Positions 52,781 to 61,700 are shown, counted from the stretch's first letter. The stretch: 64,000 nt of DNA from UBA6170 sp942491385 (GCA_942491385.1 CALOAF010000006.1:62001-126000); one strand, 5' to 3'. The notes: generated from the sequence alone by a model not told the origin. Translations and numbers: made by a program.

Positions 52781-54174
52781 GTGCTCCTATTATTTGGATT
52801 GGTATTCCAATTATTCTTTCTATCATTCTCTTTTTCCTCAGGACGAAACGCCGATTGGCTTTACTGATAGGTGGAGGAGGTAGTGCATTCCTAGCTCTGT
52901 TGGCATTGACATTTAAGATAGATAGTGTATTTCCACTCGGACCTTTGTCATTGGAAATTTCATCCACATTTACGGTGCTGGGTAGAAATTTTATTATTAT
53001 TGATAGCGAACGCTTTATTATAGCTCTGATGTTTTCAATGGGTACATTTTGGATTGTAGGATCAAGAATTTCCGGTGCAAACAGCTTCTTCGTACCAAAT
53101 GTTTTGGCAATCATTTCTCTATTTATTGCTGCATTGTCAGTACAACCATTTTTGTACGCAGCATTAATCATTGAAATCGCGGTCCTCATCAGCATCCCAA
53201 TTTTTTTTCAAAGAGGGCAACCAGTCAAACCGGGGGTCATCCGTTTCCTGGTTTTTCAAACATTGGCTGTTCCTTTCATTTTATTCTCAGGTTGGGGTTT
53301 TGAAGCAGCACCTGCGAGTGTTGATAGCCAGGGCGCATATTTTCAAGCAGGAATTTTATTAACTATCGGATTAGGGCTTTGGTTAGCAATTTTTCCATTT
53401 CATACCTGGGTCCCATTGCTGGCGAAAGATGGTCATCCGTATGCTGCAGGCTTTATATTCAGTATGATACCAACGACAATCCTTCTCTTTTTTATGGAGT
53501 TTTTAAATTCCTTTAATTGGTTAAGAGAACAGACTTTATTGATAACCATCAGCCAAATTTTGGGGACTGTGATGATTCTTTTAGGTGGGCTCTTTGCCGC
53601 ATTTCAACGAGAATTAACCCGTCTGATTGGATACGCGGTTATGTTAGAAATCGGTTTTTCCTTACTGGCATTGAGTTTGAATCAAGTGATAGGGTGGCAT
53701 TCTTACATATTAATTCTGATTCCGAGATTGATTGGAATTGCTATTTGTACTTTAGCCATATCAATCTGGAATAACAAAGAGAAGAATATGGATATGGAAT
53801 CATTCAAAGGAGAATTTTATAAGTCTCCTTTTTCAATACTGGGTTTTCTTGCGGGATGGTTCACTTTATCGGGTCTTCCCTTACTACCTGGTTTTCCGAC
53901 TAAATTACCGATATTAATTGGGTTGAGTGAAATCAGCCTAACCCCGATTATGTTTATCTTTATTGGATTATTTGGATTATTTGTAGCTGGATTCAGGTTT
54001 ATAGCGGTCATCTTTCAACAATCTGATATAGAAAGCGTAAATGAACCTGAACCCATCTTACAAAAAATATTTTTTTCATTTGGAATATTTTTATTATTTA
54101 TAATGGGAATTTTTCCTAGCGTGGTATTAAACCCATTTTTGGAGATATTATCTGCATTTTCTAACTTGAATTAA
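52777..54174 (+). CDS. Complex-I antiporter-like membrane subunit (NuoM/NuoN family), divergent
   Basis: The 465-residue protein has about 14 helices. LIIEIAVLISIP matches the TM5 Glu helix, and LAIFPFHTWVPLLAKDGHP matches the FPFHTWLPDAH signature, but the TM7 Lys normally four residues before FPFH is replaced by a hydrophobic residue. QRELTRLIGYAVMLEIGFSLL is the usual helix-8/9 loop. It starts at GTG 52777 inside the stop of the preceding gene, behind AAGGAGA. With no nuoB/C/D or hydrogenase genes near, it is a membrane module without visible electron input. Confidence 0.78.
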   Translation: MSAPIIWIGIPIILSIILFFLRTKRRLALLIGGGGSAFLALLALTFKIDSVFPLGPLSLEISSTFTVLGRNFIIIDSERFIIALMFSMGTFWIVGSRISGANSFFVPNVLAIISLFIAALSVQPFLYAALIIEIAVLISIPIFFQRGQPVKPGVIRFLVFQTLAVPFILFSGWGFEAAPASVDSQGAYFQAGILLTIGLGLWLAIFPFHTWVPLLAKDGHPYAAGFIFSMIPTTILLFFMEFLNSFNWLREQTLLITISQILGTVMILLGGLFAAFQRELTRLIGYAVMLEIGFSLLALSLNQVIGWHSYILILIPRLIGIAICTLAISIWNNKEKNMDMESFKGEFYKSPFSILGFLAGWFTLSGLPLLPGFPTKLPILIGLSEISLTPIMFIFIGLFGLFVAGFRFIAVIFQQSDIESVNEPEPILQKIFFSFGIFLLFIMGIFPSVVLNPFLEILSAFSNLN

Positions 54175-54208
54175 GGGAATTACTGTAATAAACGATAAGT
54201 GCTCCGAA

Positions 54209-54217
54209 TGGTATAAT
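54209..54217 (+). promoter_or_regulatory. Extended -10 promoter element
   Basis: TGGTATAAT, an extended -10 with consensus hexamer, 43 bases before the coiled-coil gene. No matching -35 box. Confidence 0.45.
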
Positions 54218-54259
54218 TTTCAGCATACCAAGTAAAAGCGATCCTTATGGAGTAAATAA

Positions 54260-55441
54260 ATGGATTTTGAACAAATACTCAAGCGTGTAGAATGGTTGGA
54301 TGAAGAACGTAGAAAAGATAAGCTAATTATTGCTTCCCTCGATGATCGTTTACGAAAAGCTGAAGGAAATAATACTACAATCCTCCAAGAAATTCGTGAA
54401 GTATCCAATGAGACGAACCGAATTAAAACAATTGCGTCCCGGTTTGACTCGGTTGATGCGGCTATTTCACAATTGAGAGTTGAATATACCCGGGCAGTTG
54501 AAAGTATTGAAAAATTAAGGATCGAAAAGGATAGGGAAATTGAAAAGGTCAGACTTGCTGATTTGGAATCACTAAACAGTTCCATAGCTAATGTTCGCAA
54601 AGGTCTGGAAATCCTTCCGGAGATGAAAAAAGATATTAAAGCACGCGAAGAAGAGGAGCATAGATTAATCAAATTAATTGGTGAATTTGATAAAAAAATC
54701 ATAGATATAAAAAGAGCTGATGAAGAATATCGCCGTGCTCAAAAGATTCTGGAAGAAAATGTTCGCCAGGATTCAAAAAGGATTCTTGATTTACAGGGCG
54801 AGATTTCCTCTACCCGTAAAAGAAATGAAGAACAAAGAGGTAAAGTCGATTTAACCACTGAAAATCTTCGAAAAATTGAAATGCGCCAGAATGAATTACT
54901 AAACTCCGAAAGTGAACGTAAACAAGCACAAGTATTGTTCATCGAAAAAAATAATATGTCTCAGGTGGAGAAAGATCGAGTTTGGAAAGAATGGCAGGCT
55001 CGTTTTGAAGTGATTAGTAACCAGGCAATTAATTTAGATGAACAATTGCAGTCGTTAGATGCCACACAACGAGCCATCCGGCATTCACAGGCTGCGTTTG
55101 AAGAAATTACCCAAAAATTTGAAAGAAGAATTAATGAAATTACAGAAATGCAGCGGCTGGTAGAGGATCGCATGCGACAGGATTGGATTTCTTTCAAAGC
55201 CGATGATCAAAAACGCTGGTCAAACTATATGATTTCTGAGGAAGAGCAATTACAGGAAACAACTCGCATTTTCGAAAAATTTGAAAATCGGTTAATGCGA
55301 TTAGAAGAAATTTCACAGGAACTTAATGATCTAACCAACCAAATTGTGCAAACAAATGAACGATCATTACAATCATTGTTTAAATTTATTAAAGAAGTAA
55401 ACGAAGATTTTACGGATAATTTTGACACGAAGAGATCTTAG
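54260..55441 (+). CDS. Long coiled-coil protein of unknown function
   Basis: The 393-residue protein is almost entirely charged heptad-type helix (KRVEWLDEERRKDKLI at the N-terminus, then Lys/Glu/Arg/Leu/Gln-rich to the end) with no signal peptide or membrane segment. Such proteins form rods or scaffolds in the cytoplasm, for example in division or chromosome handling, but nothing here identifies a function. Three bases separate its stop from selB, so both may be on one transcript. Confidence 0.65.
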   Translation: MDFEQILKRVEWLDEERRKDKLIIASLDDRLRKAEGNNTTILQEIREVSNETNRIKTIASRFDSVDAAISQLRVEYTRAVESIEKLRIEKDREIEKVRLADLESLNSSIANVRKGLEILPEMKKDIKAREEEEHRLIKLIGEFDKKIIDIKRADEEYRRAQKILEENVRQDSKRILDLQGEISSTRKRNEEQRGKVDLTTENLRKIEMRQNELLNSESERKQAQVLFIEKNNMSQVEKDRVWKEWQARFEVISNQAINLDEQLQSLDATQRAIRHSQAAFEEITQKFERRINEITEMQRLVEDRMRQDWISFKADDQKRWSNYMISEEEQLQETTRIFEKFENRLMRLEEISQELNDLTNQIVQTNERSLQSLFKFIKEVNEDFTDNFDTKRS

Positions 55442-55444
55442 ATC

Positions 55445-57349
55445 ATGTATGTCATTGGCACAGCAGGACATGTTGACCATGGAAAATCTACTTTAATAAA
55501 AGCACTTACCGGTATTCATCCTGACCGTTTAAAAGAAGAAAAATTACGGCAAATGACGATTGATCTTGGATTTGCCTGGTTGAATTTACCAAATGGTGAA
55601 GAACTTGGAATCATTGACGTTCCTGGTCATCGGGATTTTATTGAGAACATGTTATCTGGTGTGGGGGGTATCGACGCAGCTTTGTTTATTATCGCTGCAG
55701 ATGAAGGCGTAATGCCTCAGACCAAAGAACACCTGGCAATTATTGACTTATTACAGGTGAAAAATGGAATAATTGTCCTGACAAAAATAGACTTAGTGGA
55801 TGATCCTGATTGGCTTGATTTGGTGGAAATGGATATTCATGAAGTTATCCAAGGGACAATTCTTGAAAATGCCACGATTGTGCATGTATCAGCGCATACA
55901 AAAATTGGTATTGATCAATTAATTACTACTTTACAAGAATTATTGGCTGACGTACCACCAAAACCGGACTTTGGTAGAGCACGACTTCCCATAGATCGTG
56001 TGTTTTCAATTACAGGATTTGGGACGATTGTAACCGGCACACTATTGGATGGCAGTTTGCAGGTTGGTGAGGAAGTAGAAATATTACCTGGAGGAAAAAA
56101 AATTCGTATCAGAGGACTGCAAACTCATAAAAAGAACGAGCAATCGGCTTCTCCAGGGAGTCGTACTGCAGTTAATCTAACAGGGATCAACGTAGATGAC
56201 ATTCAACGTGGACAGGTAATTGCAAGTGTAAAGAAATATCAACCTACACAAAGGTTCGATGCAGATCTGCGAATATTACCTTCTTCCAATTTTTCAATAA
56301 AACATAACCAGACTGTGAAATTATTTATTGGTGCTTCAGAAGTATTGTCCAGAATTCGCGTGTTGGGCAAGGATGAGATCAAACCTGGAGAAAATGGTTG
56401 GGTGCAGATCGAACCTGTGTCAGAAATTGTGGGTATCCGTGGAGACCGATTTATCATCCGGATTCCTTCCCCAGGCGAGACAATTGGTGGCGGAATGATC
56501 GTGAATCCGCACCCAGATCGTAGACATAAAAGATTTTCAGCTGATGTTATTAAACAATTGGAAGCGTATAAGCAAGGCACACCAGATGAAATTTTCCTTC
56601 AATCTGTTCAGGATATTGGGGTGGGTACATTTGATGCTGTTGCAAAAAAAGCAAAATTGGAACTTTCCGAAATCAGAGATTTCTGGTTGGGTCTCGTTGA
56701 AGAGAAGCAAATTTACCAATTGGAAAAAGGGGATGTTTTTCAAAAACCAAACATTTTGATAAGTTCGTCTGTTTGGTTTATGGACAAGAAAAACAAAACA
56801 AGTACTCTTTTGAAGAATTATCATCATCAATTTAATTTGCGTACTGGCATACCAAAAGAAGAATTAAAAAGTAAATTAAAACTTGATCAACCGGTTTTCA
56901 TTGCTATGCTGAATGTATTTCAGGAGAAAAATTTTGTAGAATCGCTTGGAAATGTAGTTCGACTGCACGGTTTTATCCCAAGTCTTAACCCAACTCAGGA
57001 AAAGGCAAAGAATTCAATTATTGATGCATTTTCTACTGAGCCTTATTCCACTCCAGGCATCAAGGAATCGATTGAGATATATGGAGATGAAATAATGAAT
57101 TATTTACAAGCCAAGAATCTTCTGATTATTGCAGGTAATGATGTGGCATTCTTAAATGATTTTTATCTGGAAATGAAAAAATGGGTGATTGATAAGATTG
57201 AACAATCGGGAACACTGACGGTGGCTGAATTCAGGGATAGATTCCAAACATCCAGAAAATATGCCTTAGCCTTTCTGGAACATCTTGACTCGATCGGCGT
57301 TACAATTCGAGAAGGCGATTTTCGAAAAATCCGTCAAACCAGGAAATAA
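55445..57349 (+). CDS. selB: Selenocysteine-specific elongation factor SelB
   Basis: The 634-residue GTPase has GTAGHVDHGKSTL (G1), DVPGHRDFIENML (G3), LTKIDLV (G4), EF-Tu domains 2-3 (SITGFGTIVTGTLLDG) and a C-terminal region of about 250 residues with winged-helix units (GTLTVAEFRDRFQTSRKYALAFLEHLD), as in SelB. It delivers selenocysteinyl-tRNA to UGA codons marked by a SECIS element. No selA, selC, selD or obvious SECIS gene lies in the window. EF-Tu and IF2 are excluded by the C-terminal winged helices and LTGIHPDRLKEEKLRQMTIDLGFAW motif region. Confidence 0.93.
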   Translation: MYVIGTAGHVDHGKSTLIKALTGIHPDRLKEEKLRQMTIDLGFAWLNLPNGEELGIIDVPGHRDFIENMLSGVGGIDAALFIIAADEGVMPQTKEHLAIIDLLQVKNGIIVLTKIDLVDDPDWLDLVEMDIHEVIQGTILENATIVHVSAHTKIGIDQLITTLQELLADVPPKPDFGRARLPIDRVFSITGFGTIVTGTLLDGSLQVGEEVEILPGGKKIRIRGLQTHKKNEQSASPGSRTAVNLTGINVDDIQRGQVIASVKKYQPTQRFDADLRILPSSNFSIKHNQTVKLFIGASEVLSRIRVLGKDEIKPGENGWVQIEPVSEIVGIRGDRFIIRIPSPGETIGGGMIVNPHPDRRHKRFSADVIKQLEAYKQGTPDEIFLQSVQDIGVGTFDAVAKKAKLELSEIRDFWLGLVEEKQIYQLEKGDVFQKPNILISSSVWFMDKKNKTSTLLKNYHHQFNLRTGIPKEELKSKLKLDQPVFIAMLNVFQEKNFVESLGNVVRLHGFIPSLNPTQEKAKNSIIDAFSTEPYSTPGIKESIEIYGDEIMNYLQAKNLLIIAGNDVAFLNDFYLEMKKWVIDKIEQSGTLTVAEFRDRFQTSRKYALAFLEHLDSIGVTIREGDFRKIRQTRK

Positions 57350-57385
57350 ATCTAAAGAAAATGTCAGTGCTAGAATAAATTGACG

Positions 57386-57414
57386 TTGACAGCTTTTCAT
57401 GATGCCTGTATAAT
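57386..57414 (+). promoter_or_regulatory. Consensus promoter of the rplU operon
   Basis: TTGACA (57386-57391), 17-base spacer, TATAAT (57409-57414): both hexamers are perfect and the spacing is ideal, the strongest promoter in the window. Confidence 0.93.
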
Positions 57415-57426
57415 ATCTGACGTTAA

Positions 57427-57470
57427 CCTCAGCAAAAGCTGGGGTAAAAAAATGTTAATCCAGCTTCCCC
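57427..57470 (+). promoter_or_regulatory. rplU leader with two mutually exclusive helices
   Basis: CCTCAGC pairs with GCTGGGG (57427-57433 with 57438-57444, loop AAAA). Alternatively AAGCTGG (57436-57442) pairs with CCAGCTT (57460-57466). The two helices share bases 57438-57442, so only one can form. A ribosomal-protein autoregulatory leader for L21 is likely; no T-run follows, so control would be at translation or stability. Confidence 0.5.
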
Positions 57471-57528
57471 ATAGTTCGGCGTCCTACATTCGCGGGATTT
57501 ATGGTGAAGTGAAGATGGAGAGAGATAT

Positions 57529-57846
57529 ATGAAGTACGCTATTGTTGAAAGTGGCGGCAAACAATATAAGGCCGTCGAAGGGACCGCGTTAGAAGTGGAT
57601 CTCTTGCCCCTGGAAATTGGCGAACAGGTCGATATAAATCAAGTCTTACTGTTTGTTGATGGAGATGAGGTAAAGGTCGGTGCTCCAGAACTAAACGGAG
57701 CAAAAGTGAAAACCACAGTAGTTTCACATTTCAAGGGTCCAAAGATTATTGTCTTTAAGTATAAACCCAAGAAACGCATTCGGGTAAAGACCGGCCATCG
57801 CCAACAGTACACCCGTTTGATGGTTAATTCGATTGAGTTGGAGTAG
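57529..57846 (+). CDS. rplU: 50S ribosomal protein L21
   Basis: The 105-residue protein is a complete L21 (MKYAIVESGGKQYKAVEGT, FKYKPKKRIRVKTGHRQ). It binds 23S rRNA domain I. The gene is the first of a ribosomal operon with rpmA 5 bases downstream, under a consensus promoter and a structured leader. Confidence 0.98.
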   Translation: MKYAIVESGGKQYKAVEGTALEVDLLPLEIGEQVDINQVLLFVDGDEVKVGAPELNGAKVKTTVVSHFKGPKIIVFKYKPKKRIRVKTGHRQQYTRLMVNSIELE

Positions 57847-57851
57847 TTATT

Positions 57852-58118
57852 ATGGCACATAAAAAAGGTGGCGGATCAAGTCGCAATGGTCGTGATAGTA
57901 ATGCACAACGACTTGGTGTAAAAAAATATGCTGGTCAGAAAGTACTTTCTGGAAACATTCTTGTGCGACAGCGTGGAACACGCATTAAACCCGGACAAAA
58001 TGTTGGTCGTGGGAGTGACGATACTTTATTTGCAACAATTGAAGGTGTCGTTGTTTTTGAGTCTCTACGGGATGGCCGCAAGCGTGTAAATGTACTACCC
58101 GCTGAAGCTCAGCTTTAA
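57852..58118 (+). CDS. rpmA: 50S ribosomal protein L27
   Basis: The 88-residue protein is a full L27 (MAHKKGGGSSRNGRDSNAQRLGVKKY, RQRGTRIKPGQNVGRGSDDTLFA). It begins MAHKK without the cleaved N-terminal extension known from Firmicutes, so its peptidyl-transferase-reaching tail is ready as made. A GTTAT precedes the ATG. The usual obg gene does not follow; L31 does. Confidence 0.98.
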   Translation: MAHKKGGGSSRNGRDSNAQRLGVKKYAGQKVLSGNILVRQRGTRIKPGQNVGRGSDDTLFATIEGVVVFESLRDGRKRVNVLPAEAQL

Positions 58119-58184
58119 GTTCTGTTACCCGTTTTTTCGCACAAGAGAAAACGGAAGTAGCATTTATTAGGAAGGTCAAAGACA

Positions 58185-58649
58185 ATGAAAAAAGAAATTC
58201 ATCCGAAATATTATCCGGATGCAGTGGTAACCTGCGCTTGTGGAAACAGTTGGAATACCGGCTCAACCCGCAAAGAGATCAAAACTGAGGTTTGTTCTGC
58301 CTGCCATCCATTCTTCACTGGACAACAGCAGAGAATTATCGACATTGAAGGTCAGGTCGATCGTTTCTACAAACGATTACAGGCTAGACAAGAGTATATC
58401 GAAACCAAAAAAGGTCGCGAAGAATCGAAAATCTCTTTGGATCGCCCAATATCTGAATTGGAATTAGGAACTCGCCCAACAGATGCATTACTTAAAGCAG
58501 AGTTGATGAATGTTGGTCAGATTTTTGAATTACTCCAAAAAGGTGATGAAGCATTACTGGCAGTCGATGGTTTCGGTCGCAAATCATTGATCGATTTGAA
58601 GAAAAGATTACGAGCACTTGGTTACGAAGTTCCTGCAACAACCGAGTAA
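58185..58649 (+). CDS. rpmE: Ribosomal protein L31 fused to an RNA polymerase alpha-CTD-like domain
   Basis: Residues 1-68 are a zinc-type L31: MKKEIHPKYYPDAVVTCACGNSW, then CSACHPFFTGQQ, with the four Cys ligands in place. A charged helical linker (residues 70-95) follows. Residues 96-150 (ISELELGTRPTDALLKAELMNVGQIFELL and DGFGRKSLIDLKKRLRALGY) match the alpha-CTD of RNA polymerase, including the helix-hairpin-helix GFGRKSLIDLKKRL. Plain L31 ends near 70 residues, so this is a 154-residue fusion. AGGAAGG precedes the ATG. It is the third gene of the rplU operon and is followed by a strong terminator. Confidence 0.9.
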   Translation: MKKEIHPKYYPDAVVTCACGNSWNTGSTRKEIKTEVCSACHPFFTGQQQRIIDIEGQVDRFYKRLQARQEYIETKKGREESKISLDRPISELELGTRPTDALLKAELMNVGQIFELLQKGDEALLAVDGFGRKSLIDLKKRLRALGYEVPATTE

Positions 58650-58671
58650 ATAGAAAATTGATACATGAAGT

Positions 58672-58699
58672 AGCAGCCTCTAAGAGGCTGCTTTTTTTT
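58672..58699 (+). terminator. Terminator of the rplU-rpmA-rpmE operon
   Basis: AGCAGCCTC / GAGGCTGCT, loop TAA, and eight T. Confidence 0.95.
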
Positions 58700-58747
58700 A
58701 TTTCTTGGATAAAATAGGTATATGTCATTATTAAAAAGCGAGGTTTA

Positions 58748-59320
58748 ATGAAGCATCATAACGGATCTCTCGAAGTAATTTGCGGTTCAATGTTCTGTGG
58801 AAAAACAGAGGAATTAATTCGCCGGCTGAGAAGAGCAGAAATTGCTCGTCAAAATGTGCAGGTATTTAAACCAATTATCGATAATCGATATCAAGTAGCG
58901 AAAGTTGCTTCTCATAGCGGATCAGCATTTGTAGCACTCCCGATCGAAAATTCTTCACAATTGATTGGAAAAATGAATAAGGACACGACTGTTGTCGGAA
59001 TTGATGAGGTACAATTTTTTGATGAGGGTATCCTGGATGTTATTCAACGGCTGGTAGATGATGGTAAACGTGTTATTTGTGCAGGTCTGGATACTGATTT
59101 TCGTGGCGAGCCTTTTGGTGTGATGCCAACAATCATGGCGATTGCTGAACATGTGGAAAAATTACAAGCAATTTGCATGGTATGCGGAGAACCAGCTTCG
59201 AGAACACAACGTTTGGTCAACGGAAAACCAGCTTTTTTTGATGACCCAATCATAATTGTTGGCGCGTCAGAAATGTATGAAGCTCGTTGCCGTATCCATC
59301 ATGTAGTCCCCAAAAAATAA
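58748..59320 (+). CDS. tdk: Thymidine kinase
   Basis: The 190-residue protein is a type II thymidine kinase: LEVICGSMFCGKTEELIRRL (P-loop), VVGIDEVQFF, GLDTDFRGEPFG and zinc ligands in CMVCGEPASRTQR plus a C-terminal Cys in EARCR. It phosphorylates thymidine for salvage. It overlaps nothing and starts an operon with hpt and the CCA enzyme. Confidence 0.96.
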   Translation: MKHHNGSLEVICGSMFCGKTEELIRRLRRAEIARQNVQVFKPIIDNRYQVAKVASHSGSAFVALPIENSSQLIGKMNKDTTVVGIDEVQFFDEGILDVIQRLVDDGKRVICAGLDTDFRGEPFGVMPTIMAIAEHVEKLQAICMVCGEPASRTQRLVNGKPAFFDDPIIIVGASEMYEARCRIHHVVPKK

Positions 59321-59331
59321 AAGAGGTTTCG

Positions 59332-59907
59332 ATGGAAAGTTATCAGGAATTTTTGTCTGAAATATTGATTTCTGAAGAAGAATTGAAAAATAGAGTTTGT
59401 GAATTAGGGGCAAAAATTTCCTATGATTACCAAAATTCATCCAGCCTGGTTCTAATATGTATCTTAAGAGGCGGAGTTATGTTCCTTACTGATTTGATGA
59501 GAGCGATAAAAATACCGCATGCGATTGAGTTTATGGCTGTTGAGTCATATGGAGCGGGGTCACGAGAATCAACCGGAACTGTGCGTATTTCACATGATCT
59601 CAACACTGATATCCGTAATCGCGATGTATTATTAGTAGAAGATATCATTGATAGCGGACACACTTTGACATCGGTTTTAGAACTGCTTTCAGCTAGAAAA
59701 CCCAAGACTCTGGAAGTTTGTACATTATTAGATAAATTTGAGCGCAGAGAATTGGAAGTGAAAGTTAAATACGTTGGTTTTCATATTTCAAATAAATTTG
59801 TATTCGGGTATGGACTTGACCTGGATGACTTGTACCGAAACTTGCCATTTGTAGGCGTTGTTGATGAGGAAAAGTATAAACAACTGAAATCTAAGCAGAT
59901 AAAATGA
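59332..59907 (+). CDS. hpt: Hypoxanthine phosphoribosyltransferase
   Basis: The 191-residue protein has the PRPP loop VLLVEDIIDSGHTL, the flexible-loop start SYGAGSRESTGTV and the LVLICILRGGVMFLTDL core of HPRT. It makes IMP (and GMP) from hypoxanthine or guanine, the salvage counterpart to the purine-breakdown block. The ATG at 59332, behind AAGAGG, is chosen; an earlier frame from 59287 overlaps tdk. Confidence 0.95.
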   Translation: MESYQEFLSEILISEEELKNRVCELGAKISYDYQNSSSLVLICILRGGVMFLTDLMRAIKIPHAIEFMAVESYGAGSRESTGTVRISHDLNTDIRNRDVLLVEDIIDSGHTLTSVLELLSARKPKTLEVCTLLDKFERRELEVKVKYVGFHISNKFVFGYGLDLDDLYRNLPFVGVVDEEKYKQLKSKQIK

Positions 59908-61379
59908 TTTACCAATTTGATTCAGAAACTGAGTTAATATTTTCTGCTCTTGATACAAATTTAGATCCCGACCATAAAGTATATATGGTTGGTGGAATGG
60001 TTCGAGATATTCTCATGAACCGCCCTGTGCATGATATCGATTTATCATTTTGTGGAAATGTGCGCGAATATGCAAAAAGGGTAGCAGATTATTTGCAAGC
60101 TTCTTTCTTCATGCTCAACCAAAAGTATCAAACTGCTAGAATAATTTACAAATCTCAAACAGGACAAAAGCGATGGATTGATATTGTAGCTACTCGCGAG
60201 AATGATATTCTGGTGGATCTCACCTATCGAGACTTCACTGTAAATGCAATTGCTATTGATATTCAAGATCGAAATAATATGATCGATCCTTTAAATGGTG
60301 CGTTGGACTTGCAAAGAAAGTTGCTTCAGATAAGTAGAAAAGACAGTTTGATAAATGATCCAGTACGAATTCTACGCGCCATACGACTGGCAGTCCAATT
60401 TGATTGGAAAATTTCCACAGATACTTTGACAGGCATGAAATCCTATGCATCCAAATTGATTGATGTCTCTTCTGAACGTAAAAGAGATGAAATATTTCGA
60501 ATGATGGATCTTCAAAATTCGTATAAAGCCATACGTTTGCTTTTGCATCTTGATCTATTTGGATATAGTTTTCCTGAATTAAACATGGAAAGAAATCCTG
60601 AAACCAACAGGCAGATGGATTACAGTATAGCCACTATCAAAGAATTTTCCCTAATGCAACAACTGATTGTAAGTAATTATCCAACGGAAGGAGCCATGAA
60701 TATTCAACAAGGGGAATTGGTATTAAGCTTGGGAAGATTTCGTGAATCCCTGGATTCTTATTTCCAAACAAATATTCACCAGGATAGAAGTTTAAAGTCA
60801 TTATTTGTTTTTTGTGTTTTGTATTTAGGAGACTTGCAAACTTCTTTAAATTCTCCAATTGGTTTCAATTTCCACAATTGGGCTCCTGAAAAAATTGACC
60901 CCCTGGTAGAGAAAGCAGCAAAATCACTGGTTTTATCCTCTGCTGAAAAAAAATGGATGTCTGGCTTTTTTACGGGAATCGCAATGATAGAAAATTTGAT
61001 TCAGAATGAAACAACCTTAGATCCCGAAATCTCCTTCTTATTTTTTAATCGCTGTAAATTTTCTGGTGTTGGCGCATGCTTGTTTTCATTGGCGAATTGC
61101 ATCACTCAAGATGAGGTGAATTTAAAAGGAAGTCCCTGGCATAAATATTTAGAAATCAGTCGTTTCCTCCTGGACTCATATTTTTGCCATTTTGAAGAAT
61201 GGATAAATCCACCAACATATATTAATGGTCACGATGTTATGAAAATTTTGAAAATAACTGATGGAAAGAAAATTGGATGGTGGATCAATCAATTAAAGAT
61301 TGCAACAATTCAAGGATACATAAAAAACCACAAGGAAGCTGTTAATTTCCTTATGACTCACAAAGACAATTTAAAATAA
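59904..61379 (+). CDS. CCA tRNA nucleotidyltransferase / poly(A) polymerase family
   Basis: The 491-residue class II nucleotidyltransferase has VYMVGGMVRDILM (GG motif), HDIDLSF (DxD metal site), FTVNAIAID (neck) and INDPVRILRAIRLAVQF (ERhxxExxxhh-like head). It adds CCA to tRNA, needed for the window's tRNA-Glu, which lacks a full encoded CCA. Some members instead add only A or poly(A). The length, including an uncommon C-terminal part with many aromatic residues, does not settle this. It overlaps the hpt stop by 4 bases. Confidence 0.85.
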   Translation: MIYQFDSETELIFSALDTNLDPDHKVYMVGGMVRDILMNRPVHDIDLSFCGNVREYAKRVADYLQASFFMLNQKYQTARIIYKSQTGQKRWIDIVATRENDILVDLTYRDFTVNAIAIDIQDRNNMIDPLNGALDLQRKLLQISRKDSLINDPVRILRAIRLAVQFDWKISTDTLTGMKSYASKLIDVSSERKRDEIFRMMDLQNSYKAIRLLLHLDLFGYSFPELNMERNPETNRQMDYSIATIKEFSLMQQLIVSNYPTEGAMNIQQGELVLSLGRFRESLDSYFQTNIHQDRSLKSLFVFCVLYLGDLQTSLNSPIGFNFHNWAPEKIDPLVEKAAKSLVLSSAEKKWMSGFFTGIAMIENLIQNETTLDPEISFLFFNRCKFSGVGACLFSLANCITQDEVNLKGSPWHKYLEISRFLLDSYFCHFEEWINPPTYINGHDVMKILKITDGKKIGWWINQLKIATIQGYIKNHKEAVNFLMTHKDNLK

Positions 61380-61403
61380 ATATAGGTTGTACGTCGTAGG
61401 AAT

Positions 61404-61700
61404 TTATGGAAATATTTCATCCAGAATTGGCGCGTAGGTACATTCACAACCTCTGGAGCCAGAACAGCCTTCAATCGGTAATTGAGGAAGTGTATCTTTA
61501 GTATAAACTCCTTCAGTAAGACGACAGGTTGGGCATGCATTTATACCGACACTGATTCGGATTGCTGTTACTCGCGAATTATTGATCAATCGATTTCTAT
61601 TAATTGCATTTTCAGAAAATTCACTCAAGTCAGCGCTACAATTTACACAATTCATGACAGTATCAGGTGATATATGAAAGCATTTTGAACAAGTTTGCAC
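61404..61700 (-). CDS. Small zinc-ribbon protein of unknown function
   Basis: The 98-residue protein has an N-terminal CSKC...CVNC zinc ribbon, then ACPTCRL and further Cys residues near the C-terminus (GCSGSRGCEC). No catalytic motif is visible. It is transcribed toward the CCA enzyme gene. The Cys pattern makes translation likely; the role is unknown. Confidence 0.6.
   Translation of the reverse strand: MQTCSKCFHISPDTVMNCVNCSADLSEFSENAINRNRLINNSRVTAIRISVGINACPTCRLTEGVYTKDTLPQLPIEGCSGSRGCECTYAPILDEIFP

Noticed and set aside
57349..57528. tRNA-Sec (selC) next to selB
   Set aside because: The gap holds a promoter and a leader but no long acceptor or variable arm of tRNA-Sec.
58129..58154. 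CCGTTTT / AAAACGG hairpin between rpmA and the L31 fusion as a terminator
   Set aside because: No T-run follows and the genes form one operon; at most an mRNA processing or leader hairpin.
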